A stretch of 64,000 nt of DNA, from positions 744,001-808,000 of the forward strand of contig CAWBNK010000006.1 of assembly GCA_963790065.1 (NCBI GenBank), given 5' to 3'. The number at the start of each line of letters is the position of its first letter. The stretch's first letter is position 1. Positions 42,984-51,237 of this stretch are shown piece after piece. Below the pieces are notes generated by a model that was not told the DNA's origin, searched no databases, and was given only the letters and a program-made list of their open reading frames with translations. The translations under genes were made by a program, and so were the position numbers. The DNA comes from Palsa-504 sp963790065 (GTDB lineage: Bacteria; Actinomycetota; Actinomycetes; Streptosporangiales; Streptosporangiaceae).

Positions 42984-43415
42984 GTGGCGGGCATCCTCGG
43001 ATCCGGCTGGGCCTTCCCGGTGATCCCTGCTGCCGACGGGTCGCTTCAGCTGGTCGGCGACGAGACGCGGATCCGGCAGAGCATCTGGCTGATCCTGGCC
43101 ACCGCGCCCGGGGAGCGTGTGATGCTGCCCGCCTTCGGCTGCGGGATCCACGATCTGGTCTTCCAGCCCAACACCGCGGCTGTCCGGGGCTCGGTCCAGG
43201 CCGAAGTCAACGACGCCCTGACCCGGTGGGAACCCCGGATCGACGTCCTCGACGTCGCCGTCAGCACGCCAGTCGGCCAGCCGGACGTGATGCTGATCGA
43301 CATCCAGTACCGGATCCGCGCCACCAACTCCTTCTACAACCTGGTCTACCCGCTGTTCATCTCCGAGGGCGTCGCCGGCGGCCTCGGCACCGGGGGAGCG
43401 CTCAATGCCACCTGA
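42984..43415 (+). CDS. Baseplate wedge protein gp25/gpW-like (Pvc9-like)
   Basis: 143 residues. GWAFPVIPAADGSLQLVGDE is followed by IRQSIWLILATAPGERVMLP, AFGCGIHDLVFQPN and a closing IQYRIRATNSFYNLVYPLFI. The GERVMLP..G and EPR motifs are hallmarks of gp25, which nucleates sheath assembly at the baseplate. GTG start 2 bp after the PAAR stop; overlaps the next gene by 11 bp. Confidence 0.93.
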   Translation: MAGILGSGWAFPVIPAADGSLQLVGDETRIRQSIWLILATAPGERVMLPAFGCGIHDLVFQPNTAAVRGSVQAEVNDALTRWEPRIDVLDVAVSTPVGQPDVMLIDIQYRIRATNSFYNLVYPLFISEGVAGGLGTGGALNAT

Positions 43416-44052
43416 CCCGCCCAACCTGGTCCTGCAGCAGTACCAGGACATCCTCACCGCCCTGCAGCTGAGAATCCCCGGCTACACCCCGGAGTGGACC
43501 GACTGGAACGAGAGCGACCCGGGTACCACCCTGCTGGAGCTCTTCGCCTTCATCGGTGAGTCCATGGGCTACCGCCTGAACCAGGTGCCGGCGGCGTGCT
43601 ACCAGAAGTTCGTCGAGCTGATCGACATGCAGCCGCTTCCGGCCCTGCCCTCGGTGGTGTACCTGAGCTTCACCCCGACGCCGGCCAGCCCCGCGGCGCC
43701 CATCCTCGTCCCCCAGGCCACGGCGGTCTCCGCGACCGGCACCGACGGCCAGCCGGTCTGGTTCGAGACCGACACCGACCTCGCCCTGACCCGCTTCCCG
43801 TTGATGGCCGTGCAGCTCTACGACGGGACCCCGCACGGCATCGGCGACGGCCCGTTCAACCCGTTCGGCACCTCGCCCAGTCCGGGTAATGCCGTCTACC
43901 TGGGCTTCGGTCCGGCCAACCCGTCGATCACCTGGCCCCCCTTCGCAGCCTTCCCGGCCCAGATCATGTTGCACGTGGTCGTGCCCGCGGCCAGCGGCGG
44001 CGCGGTGCGCTCCGACCAGATCGCCGCCCAGCGGCCCCGGTGCCGCCGGTGA
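43405..44052 (+). CDS. Baseplate J-like wedge protein (Pvc11-like), N-terminal part before a frameshift
   Basis: 215 residues. It has the start of an eCIS gp6/J-like protein: YQDILTALQLRIPGYTPEWT, DWNESDPGTTLLELFAFIGE and SMGYRLNQVPAACYQKFVEL. A normal Pvc11-type protein in an actinobacterial eCIS has 600 or more residues. The frame breaks at the C-run GCGGCCCCGGTG (about 44030-44041) and meets a stop at 44052, while the -1 frame continues the protein. One missing C in the run would restore a single frame. Either the assembly has an error here, or the protein is made in two pieces or by frameshifting. Confidence 0.8.
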   Translation: MPPDPPNLVLQQYQDILTALQLRIPGYTPEWTDWNESDPGTTLLELFAFIGESMGYRLNQVPAACYQKFVELIDMQPLPALPSVVYLSFTPTPASPAAPILVPQATAVSATGTDGQPVWFETDTDLALTRFPLMAVQLYDGTPHGIGDGPFNPFGTSPSPGNAVYLGFGPANPSITWPPFAAFPAQIMLHVVVPAASGGAVRSDQIAAQRPRCRR

Positions 44053-45389
44053 CCGTGCAGTGGGAGTACCTGGACAGTACCCAGCCGGCCGAGCACTGGA
44101 CCCGGCTCAACCTGTACGCGGACGCCTCGGTCGCGTTCACCAGGACCGGCGACGTCCGCATCGACGGCCCCCCGGCGCCGACCCAGGCCCAGGCGGGCAT
44201 CGGGGCCTTCACCGATTCCTACTACTGGATCCGCTGCCGCCTGACCGGCGGTGTCTACCCCTCGGCCCCGGTCGTGACGAAGATCGTAGCGAACACCGTG
44301 TCGGCCACCAGCCTGCGGACCGTCACCGGCGAAACGGTCGGCCAGAGCTCGGGCCTGCCCGGCCAGCAGTTGACCCTGGCCAACTCGCCGGTGGCTCCGG
44401 GCACCATCGAGCTCACCGTCACCGCTGGCGAGAACGATCCCGTGGTGTGGACGGCGCAGGACGACCTGTACGCCTCCTCGGCCACCGACACCGACTACGC
44501 CCTGGACCTGAGCACGGGCACGGTGACGTTCGGCGACGGCGTACACGGATCCATTCCCGCGGCGGGCAGCGACATCACCGCCTCCTACCGGTACGGCGGC
44601 GGGGCCCGGGACAACGTCGCCGCCGGTGCGGCCGCCGCGCTGCAGGCTCCGGTTCTGGGCGTGTCCGCCGTCACCAATGCCGACCCAGCAGCAGGCGGCC
44701 AGGACGCCCAGACCACCGACGACCTGCAGGCCGCGGCGCGGGCCATGCTGCGCTCCCAGCAGCGCGTCGTCACCGCCGCGGACTTCGAAGCCGAGGCGAT
44801 GCGGGCGGCCGGCGTGGCCCGGGTGACCGTGCTGCCGTTCGCCAGCCCCGACTTCCCCGGGGTCAGCGTGCCCGGCGCGGTCACTGTGATCATCGTCCCC
44901 GTGCCCGCGGACCCCAGCCGGGTCATCCCGGCCCCGGCGCAGGAGCTCAAGGAGGCGGTGGCCCGGGACCTGGACAGCATGCGGCCCGTCACCGCCGAGG
45001 TCTACGTCGACGGCCCGGTCTACCGCCAGGTGCAGGTGACCGCGCGCATCGAGATCGTGCCCTCCGCCAGTCCCGACCAGGCGAGCCAGGACATCGTGGC
45101 GGCGCTCAACGAGTTCCTGTTCCCGCTGCCGGTGGTGCGATCCGACGGGAGCTCGAGCACGCCGCGTGCCTTCGGCGAAGACTTCTACCCGACCAGCCTC
45201 TACCGCGCCATCCTCGACGTCGCCAACGTGGTCGCGGTGCCGAACCTGAGCGTGTCAGTGGACAGCCTCGCCTACCAGCTGACCAACGTGGTCACGCTGG
45301 CCCCCAGCGAGCTGCTCGCGTCGGCCGGCGCCAGCAGCTACGTGTTGACCGTGGTGCCGCGATCGGTCAGCCCGGCAGGACCGGCATGA
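44040..45389 (+). CDS. Baseplate J-like wedge protein (Pvc11-like), C-terminal part after a frameshift
   Basis: 449 residues of the J-like core: SSATDTDYALDLSTGTVTFG, DGVHGSIPAAGSDITASYRY, RVVTAADFEAEAMRAAGVAR and VTAEVYVDGPVYRQVQVTAR, all typical of baseplate wedge proteins. A GTG at 44040 could start it separately, but the first residues (VPPVTVQWEYLD) continue the domain begun in the preceding frame. The last four bases overlap the gpI-like gene (ATGA). Confidence 0.82.
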   Translation: MPPVTVQWEYLDSTQPAEHWTRLNLYADASVAFTRTGDVRIDGPPAPTQAQAGIGAFTDSYYWIRCRLTGGVYPSAPVVTKIVANTVSATSLRTVTGETVGQSSGLPGQQLTLANSPVAPGTIELTVTAGENDPVVWTAQDDLYASSATDTDYALDLSTGTVTFGDGVHGSIPAAGSDITASYRYGGGARDNVAAGAAAALQAPVLGVSAVTNADPAAGGQDAQTTDDLQAAARAMLRSQQRVVTAADFEAEAMRAAGVARVTVLPFASPDFPGVSVPGAVTVIIVPVPADPSRVIPAPAQELKEAVARDLDSMRPVTAEVYVDGPVYRQVQVTARIEIVPSASPDQASQDIVAALNEFLFPLPVVRSDGSSSTPRAFGEDFYPTSLYRAILDVANVVAVPNLSVSVDSLAYQLTNVVTLAPSELLASAGASSYVLTVVPRSVSPAGPA

Positions 45390-47398
45390 GCGCGCCCCGG
45401 CAGGCCATCCTGTTTGATGCCCGTACCGGGTGGCCTGGCACCGTCGTGAACGTCGGCGCCCTCGGGGCCGACGGACCGCACCTGACCGGAACCGGTGGCA
45501 CGGCCGGCGCATTCGCCGTGGTCCCGCCCTGGCTGGCCGCACCCGCCTGGGCCGACCCGGCCGGCCTGCTCGTCTGCCTGCTCGGCCGGGACGGGTGGGT
45601 ACGCCGGTACAACCCGGTCACCGGCGGCTTCGCCGAGATCTTCAGCGCGGCGGACTACGGCCTGGAGCCCGACGGCGTGGCCGCCTCCGGCGAGGACGTC
45701 TACCTCCTGGACGCCCGCCGGCGCACCATCCTCGTGATGTCCAGGCTCGGCTACCCGCGGCAGATCCTGCGTCCGTCCTGGACGCCCGCGTCGGTCTGCG
45801 GCCTGCCCGGCGGCGCCGCCGTGCTCGGCACCCGGGACGGCGACGGGACGGTCCACTGGCACCGCACCGGATCGCTCACGCTGTCGCCAGACCGGCTCGA
45901 CCTGGGGCCAGGCACGTGGACCAGGATCGCCGCGGGCGGCGACGGCCTCGTCTACGTGCTCGACGCCGCTAGCTCGGTGGCCGCGGTCATCGCCCCGGAC
46001 CCCGGCCCTGCGCACCTGGACACGACCACCACGGACGGGCCGAGCGTACTGGCCGCCATCCGCCCGCCCGGCCTGGACGTGGACGCGGCCGGAGGCCTGC
46101 GGCTGCCTGGCCGGGCCGGCCGGGTGGACCGGTCCGGGCGGCCGGCCTGCGAGGCGCCCGCCACCATCTTGACCCGCCCGGTGCTGTTCAACGCCGGCCA
46201 GTGGATCAGCCCCCGGCTGGACAGCGGGATCTACCGCTGCGCGTGGCACCGGATCCGCCTGCAGGCCCAGCTGCCGCCGGCCACCTCGCTGCGGGTCAGC
46301 ACCTATAGCCAGGATCAGCCGTCGCAGGACGCCGCCGTCCCCGCCATCGCGGACGCTGACTGGCGCCCGATGGGGCAGGTCCGTCCGGGCGACAATGACC
46401 TGCTCATCCTCAGCAGCCCGGGCCGGTTCTTGTGGGTACGGCTCGACCTGGCCGGCGACGGCTACAGCACGCCGTCAGTACCGAGCCTGCGACTGGAATA
46501 CCCGCGGAACTCCTACCTGCGCTTCCTCCCCGCGGTGTACTCCGCCGACCCGGGCAGTGCCGACTTCCTGGCCCGCTTCCTGGCCATCGCCCAGACCAGC
46601 TTCGAGGACATCGAGGCCGGGCTGGCGGCCCTGCCGGCCCTGTTCGAGCCGCTGGCGGTACCCGATGCCTTCGTGGACTACCTCGCGGGCTGGCTGAACG
46701 TGCCGGTCGAGGGTACCTGGACACCCCAGCAGCAGCGGCTGCTCATCGACGCCGCTCGCGGCTACTTCCGCCAGCGGGGTACCCCGGCGGCGATCAGGGC
46801 GCACGTGGCCGCGTACCTGCGCAGCATGACCGGCGTCGTGGCGGCCGACGACGGGCTGCCGCAGCTCGTCGAGGGCTTCCGCCAGCGCCGGTACCGCACC
46901 CTGCCGTCCGGTTCGGACAGCCAGTATCCGCTGTGGAGCCTCGCCGTGACGGCCCGCCTACAAGCCGACCGGTTCGACCGGCTGGGGCAGGTCCGGCTGG
47001 TCTCTGTGGGTGACCCTCAGCTGGACATGTTCGCCGAGCATGCCTACCGGTTCTCGGTCTTCGTCCCGGCCGCGCTCGCGCGCGCGCCGCAGGACCGCCA
47101 GCTGCTGCGCCGCGCGATCAGCGCCGAGGCGCCCGCGCACACTCGGGGCGAGCTAGTCCTGGTCGAGCCCGCGATGTGCCTGGGCAGGCAGTCGCACCTC
47201 GGCCTCGACTCCATGCTGGCCGCGCCGGCTCCGCTCCGCCTGACCTGCGCGGCCGCCATCGAGGCCGCCCGGAACTGGGGCGAAGAGGTAGCGGGCAGCC
47301 GCATCGACGGGCTGGCGGTGCTCGGCACATCCAGGAACATCCGCAGCTGGCGGCTCGGCCAGCAGGACCGGGGCGGCTCGCTGCTGCCGGTGTCGTGA
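45386..47398 (+). CDS. Baseplate wedge/tail protein I-like (Pvc12-like) with N-terminal propeller-like extension
   Basis: 670 residues. The C-terminal part is a gpI-type domain: SYLRFLPAVYSADPGSADFL, ARFLAIAQTSFEDIEAGLAA, LFEPLAVPDAFVDYLAGWLN, RLLIDAARGYFRQRGTPAAI and a Cys-containing tail. The first ~350 residues have repeated short beta motifs (GRDGWVRRYNPVTGGFAEIF, GEDVYLLDARRRTILVMSRL, GDGLVYVLDAASSVAAVIAP) resembling an NHL-type propeller, an extension common in large eCIS tail proteins. It bridges the wedge to fibres. Confidence 0.85.
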   Translation: MSAPRQAILFDARTGWPGTVVNVGALGADGPHLTGTGGTAGAFAVVPPWLAAPAWADPAGLLVCLLGRDGWVRRYNPVTGGFAEIFSAADYGLEPDGVAASGEDVYLLDARRRTILVMSRLGYPRQILRPSWTPASVCGLPGGAAVLGTRDGDGTVHWHRTGSLTLSPDRLDLGPGTWTRIAAGGDGLVYVLDAASSVAAVIAPDPGPAHLDTTTTDGPSVLAAIRPPGLDVDAAGGLRLPGRAGRVDRSGRPACEAPATILTRPVLFNAGQWISPRLDSGIYRCAWHRIRLQAQLPPATSLRVSTYSQDQPSQDAAVPAIADADWRPMGQVRPGDNDLLILSSPGRFLWVRLDLAGDGYSTPSVPSLRLEYPRNSYLRFLPAVYSADPGSADFLARFLAIAQTSFEDIEAGLAALPALFEPLAVPDAFVDYLAGWLNVPVEGTWTPQQQRLLIDAARGYFRQRGTPAAIRAHVAAYLRSMTGVVAADDGLPQLVEGFRQRRYRTLPSGSDSQYPLWSLAVTARLQADRFDRLGQVRLVSVGDPQLDMFAEHAYRFSVFVPAALARAPQDRQLLRRAISAEAPAHTRGELVLVEPAMCLGRQSHLGLDSMLAAPAPLRLTCAAAIEAARNWGEEVAGSRIDGLAVLGTSRNIRSWRLGQQDRGGSLLPVS

Positions 47399-47420
47399 CG
47401 CCAGTGAAGGAGGAACGAGC

Positions 47421-48536
47421 ATGATCAACGAGGGAGCCATCCCCGTAGAACGCATGCGCTGGTTTACGGGCCGGTTCGTGACCGCCCGCGATCTCACCGA
47501 CGAGCAGCAGTACATGCTGCAGCGCAGATGGCTGACCAACCGCCTGCTGCACGGCGAGGGCGTGCTATGCGGGATGGACGTGGTGCCGCACGAGCGGGCC
47601 GACTGCGCCGCGACCACGGTCTGGATCGAGCCCGGGATCGCCCTGGATTGCCGCGGCCGCGAGCTGATCAACGGCTGCCGCCAGTGCGTGACCTGGCCGG
47701 TCCCGGCCGAGCCAGGCTGCGAACCACCCGAGTATGAGGAGAAGCTGCTGGTCATCCGGTACGCCGAGGAGACTGTCGACCCCCAGTACGCGGTGCTGGA
47801 TACGTGCACGACCAAGGTCGGCCAGGAGGCCACCCGCATCCGCGAGCTGGTGTGCTGGCGGCTGGCCGACCGGGATGAACTGCCGCACTGCTGGCCCGGT
47901 GCGCCCGGGCGCGTCCACGACGACTGCGACGACGGCCCGGAACGCCACCGCGGCTGCCTTGAGCCGCACTGCCCCTGCGGCGGATGGGTACCGCTCGCCG
48001 TCCTCAGTCGGCACGAAGGCGGCGCGATCGAGATCTCCGGCCACCTGTCGGCCCGGTTGCCCGCCCCCGGATACCTGACCAAGATCACCGGCATCAGCTG
48101 GCCGCACGGGGGCGAACTCGAGCTGGACGAGCTCATCGAGCGTCGCGGCCGCCTCGAGGTCGACTTCGACCGCCCGCTGCGTGAGGCGCACGGCGACGCC
48201 ACCGGGATCAACCAGTTCACCTTCCGGGTCCAGTTCGGCGGGGCCGAACGCAACCTCGAGTTCGTGCCCTCCGACGAGGGTCCGGTCCTGATCGACCGGA
48301 CCAAGGCCGTCTTCACCATCGATCCCGACCTGTGGGATCGCAACCACCGCCGCCCGGCCAGGCGGGGCACCTGGCGGCCTGGCCTGCAAGGACAGTTCGT
48401 CCTGGTCACCTTGCTGTGTGACTTCATCCTCGACTGCCACGGCCACCCGGTCGACGGCGATCACCTGCGCGGCCGCCTGCCCAGCGGGAACGGCCTGCCG
48501 GGCGGCGTGTTCCGCAGCTGGTTCACGGTGTCCTGA
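47421..48536 (+). CDS. eCIS accessory protein 1 of a tandem family sharing an N-terminal anchor-like motif (Cys-rich)
   Basis: 371 residues, not a characterised component. The N-terminus, MRWFTGRFVTARDLTDEQQY, then RRWLTNRLLHGEGVLCGMDV, matches a pattern shared with the next three genes (F/Y..G..L....L..EQ, ~20 residues, H..G...G). About 15 Cys lie in the first 190 residues (CRGRELINGCRQC, GCLEPHCPCGG). A beta-rich region follows, ending GNGLPGGVFRSWFTVS. Placed where PVC/Afp encode tail fibres, it is likely a particle surface component; ATG preceded by AAGGAGG. Confidence 0.6.
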   Translation: MINEGAIPVERMRWFTGRFVTARDLTDEQQYMLQRRWLTNRLLHGEGVLCGMDVVPHERADCAATTVWIEPGIALDCRGRELINGCRQCVTWPVPAEPGCEPPEYEEKLLVIRYAEETVDPQYAVLDTCTTKVGQEATRIRELVCWRLADRDELPHCWPGAPGRVHDDCDDGPERHRGCLEPHCPCGGWVPLAVLSRHEGGAIEISGHLSARLPAPGYLTKITGISWPHGGELELDELIERRGRLEVDFDRPLREAHGDATGINQFTFRVQFGGAERNLEFVPSDEGPVLIDRTKAVFTIDPDLWDRNHRRPARRGTWRPGLQGQFVLVTLLCDFILDCHGHPVDGDHLRGRLPSGNGLPGGVFRSWFTVS

Positions 48537-48555
48537 CCCGCTGAAGGGAAGCATC

Positions 48556-49872
48556 ATGACGATCCGGTACATAACGGCCCCCGGTTCTGCCGCCACCACG
48601 GCAACAGCGGCCCCCTGCGGGTGCGGATCGGCGCCCTGCGGGTGCGGGAAAGGAGCTCCGCCCGGCGGCTGCGAGTGCGACACCGGCTGCCTCAGCCGTC
48701 CGCACTTTTACTGCGGCATGGTCCTGACCGACGATCAGCTCAACGACCTGGCCCACTGGGTCAGGCGCCGGTCCGCCCTGCACCGCTACGTCGAAGGCTG
48801 GGGCGTGGCGCGCGGGCTCGGCGTCCAGTGCGATCCAGCCGACCCGGGGTGCGTCGTTGTCGGACCCGGCTACGCCAGGTCCTGCTGCGGGGACAACATC
48901 GTCCTGTGCCAGGACACCTGCCTTGACGTGTGCGCCTGCCAGCCTGCCGGCCCGTGCTGCGACCAGGACGATGACGACGACGGCTGCCGGGCGGTAGACC
49001 TGTACCTGCGGTACGCCGAGACGCAGCAGGACCCGGCCAAGGTCATGGCCAGCTGCGGATGCGGCGGCCACGACAGCGTGGAGTACGAGCGGGTGGCCGA
49101 GACCGGCACGCTGTGCTGCGTCCCGGTGGCGGACACCGCTACCGACCCGGCCACCCTCGCGGCCCGTGACTGGGAGCGGGGCTACGCCGCGTGTGCCGCG
49201 GTGGTCGGCGACTATCTGCAGGAGGTCTCAAACCGGGCCCGTCGGGAGGACCGCGTCAAGTGGATCCTGCGCTGGATCGACCGGGCCGGCGACGACGCGC
49301 TGTGCTGCCTGCGCCGGCGCCTGTGCCGCACGGGCCTCGGGGACGAAGGGGCCGCAGGCGCGCTGCTCGAGATCGTCTCGGCGCTGCGGAACCGCTACCT
49401 GGAGGCGACGTATGGGCAGTGCCGGCGGCCGCAGGGCGTCCTGCTGGCCCGCGTCTGGCTCGGCCGGGACGAGAACGGCCGCTGCGTGGTCGAGTGCGTC
49501 GACTCGCACCCGCCGTTCCGCCGCGTCATCACGCCACCGGGCTGGCCGGACCTGCCCGGTCACGTCAACGTGGCCGGGCTCTGGTGGCAACGCCGCGCCA
49601 TCGCCTGCGGGCGGATCCCTCACCTGGGCCTGAGGGTCAGCTGGCGTCAGTACCGCGGCCCGCGCAACGTGGCCGAACTCGCTGAGTTCCTCGACGGCGA
49701 TTCCGCCTTCGTGCGCTGCGACACCGAGTATGAGGCGTGGCTGTACCGTGACCGCTGCGGTCACTGGGACGGCGACGAGCCGGACGGACGCGTGGTACGG
49801 CTGCGGCCCGCTGCGGCACAGGTCGGTGCGCCGGGGCCTGTCCCGCCATCGGCCCGGAAGGACGGCCAGTGA
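48556..49872 (+). CDS. eCIS accessory protein 2: extremely Cys-rich member of the tandem family
   Basis: 438 residues with 33 Cys by my count, many in pairs or CxC groups (PCGCGSAPCGCGKG, GGCECDTGC, CCGDNIVLCQDTCLDVCACQ, GPCCDQDDDDDGC). The shared anchor-like motif is HFYCGMVLTDDQLNDLAHWV, then HRYVEGWGVARGLGVQC. The rest is helical (RREDRVKWILRWIDRAGDDA) and beta-rich. Such density suggests metal clusters or many disulfides, unusual for a cytoplasmically assembled particle. ATG after GAAGGGAAGC; the end overlaps the next GTG. Confidence 0.6.
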   Translation: MTIRYITAPGSAATTATAAPCGCGSAPCGCGKGAPPGGCECDTGCLSRPHFYCGMVLTDDQLNDLAHWVRRRSALHRYVEGWGVARGLGVQCDPADPGCVVVGPGYARSCCGDNIVLCQDTCLDVCACQPAGPCCDQDDDDDGCRAVDLYLRYAETQQDPAKVMASCGCGGHDSVEYERVAETGTLCCVPVADTATDPATLAARDWERGYAACAAVVGDYLQEVSNRARREDRVKWILRWIDRAGDDALCCLRRRLCRTGLGDEGAAGALLEIVSALRNRYLEATYGQCRRPQGVLLARVWLGRDENGRCVVECVDSHPPFRRVITPPGWPDLPGHVNVAGLWWQRRAIACGRIPHLGLRVSWRQYRGPRNVAELAEFLDGDSAFVRCDTEYEAWLYRDRCGHWDGDEPDGRVVRLRPAAAQVGAPGPVPPSARKDGQ

Positions 49873-51227
49873 CCCAGGCCGCCGCGACCCCGGCGATACG
49901 ACGGCCCGCCTACCGTGAGGGCCAGCTGTTGCACGTCGCCGAGCTGCAGGCTGAGCAGGCCGCACGCGCCGAAGCACTGCTCCGCCACGAGCTGAACGTC
50001 CACACCCCGGGCATCATCACCGGGCTGGAGGTAACAGTGGACACCGCCCCCGGCGCGGCGGGCGTCCGGATCATGCCAGGGCTCGCCATCGACGGGGCTG
50101 GCCGGTACGTCGGCCTCGGGCAGCCGCTGACCGCGCCCTTGGCGGACGGTGAGGACGTCACGGTCAGCATCCTCTGGCGCGGCGGGACCAGCCAGATCCA
50201 GCTGTCCGGCGCCCCGCCGCCGGCCCAGGCCGACCGCACCCCGGGCACCTGGCCCGTCGTCCTCGGCCAGGCCAGCCGGTCGGTCAGACGGGTCGCCGTC
50301 CATACCGACGTCCGCGAAGAACTCCAGCTTCGGGCTACCACGCTGACCGCCCCGGCCGGCGCCAGCCGGATCGTCCTCGGCGCCCAGCCCGGGCGCAGCG
50401 CGCAGGTCCTGGGCGTCCAGCTGTCTGACGGCGCGGGCGGGTTCGCCGACGTGACCACCGCGGACGCGGACGGGACCGCCCGCGTCAGCGTGGACACCAG
50501 CCTGACGGGCCCGGCCCAGGCCGCCGGGCCCGTGGTCTTCGACGCGCCCGGGCCCCCGCCAGCCGACGCGCTGCCCTGGTCGCTCTACCGGGCTACCTTC
50601 ACCCGCCCGGACCAGACCGTCGCGGAGCAGCTGCGGCACGAGGTCGGCGAGGTCAAAAGCGGGATCAACGCCCGCGGCCTGGAACTGCTGGTCATGCAGG
50701 GCGGCACCGGCGGCGAGCAGGACCTGCTGCACGCGGATGCGGGCCAGAACGTGATCATCACCGGGAACCTCGTCGTCAAGGGGTTCACTACGGCGGCCGG
50801 TTTCCCCGGCGTGCCGGAGGCGGCCACGCTGAGCGCCCTGGCCGCCCAGGAAGCCAACCTGCTGGCCCAGGCCCAGGTCCTGCTCAACCAGCTGACCGAC
50901 ACCGACCTGCGCGCTCTGCAGGTGGGACCGTGGACCCATTCGGGCAACACGGTGGCCTACACCCTGCGGCTGGTCAGTTCCGCCGCCACCGCGGTGTCGT
51001 CGGTGGCCGTCTACGAAACCGTCATCAACCTCACCGCCAGCACGCTGGTCAGCCACCACTTCGTCGGCCGAGACATCAACCTGGCCGCCGCGAGCACCTA
51101 TGACATCGCCCGGACGATCAACGTCGGGTCGCACCCGACGCCAGTCCTTATCGCCGTCTTGGCGGTCGGCGTCGGCCAGGACGGGCAGCCGAGGACCGGG
51201 ACGCTCCGCCTCCAGGCGAGTACGTGA
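49869..51227 (+). CDS. eCIS accessory protein 3 of the tandem family, fibre-like
   Basis: 452 residues from a GTG overlapping the previous stop. The shared motif is YREGQLLHVAELQAEQAARA, then HELNVHTPGIITGLEVTV. The middle (about residues 60-260) is beta-rich with AGVRIMPGLAIDGAGRYVGL. A C-terminal stretch resembles a trimeric fibre tip: ADAGQNVIITGNLVVKGFTT, a coiled-coil-like ALAAQEANLLAQAQVLLNQL and a beta-sandwich ending in GTLRLQAST. It is a candidate receptor-binding fibre. Confidence 0.6.
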   Translation: MTQAAATPAIRRPAYREGQLLHVAELQAEQAARAEALLRHELNVHTPGIITGLEVTVDTAPGAAGVRIMPGLAIDGAGRYVGLGQPLTAPLADGEDVTVSILWRGGTSQIQLSGAPPPAQADRTPGTWPVVLGQASRSVRRVAVHTDVREELQLRATTLTAPAGASRIVLGAQPGRSAQVLGVQLSDGAGGFADVTTADADGTARVSVDTSLTGPAQAAGPVVFDAPGPPPADALPWSLYRATFTRPDQTVAEQLRHEVGEVKSGINARGLELLVMQGGTGGEQDLLHADAGQNVIITGNLVVKGFTTAAGFPGVPEAATLSALAAQEANLLAQAQVLLNQLTDTDLRALQVGPWTHSGNTVAYTLRLVSSAATAVSSVAVYETVINLTASTLVSHHFVGRDINLAAASTYDIARTINVGSHPTPVLIAVLAVGVGQDGQPRTGTLRLQAST

Positions 51228-51237
51228 AGGAGGACTC

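Noticed and set aside
44020..44060. Programmed -1 ribosomal frameshift as the explanation for the split J-like gene
   Set aside because: There is no canonical slippery heptamer and J-like genes are not known to use it; a one-base indel in a C-run is simpler.
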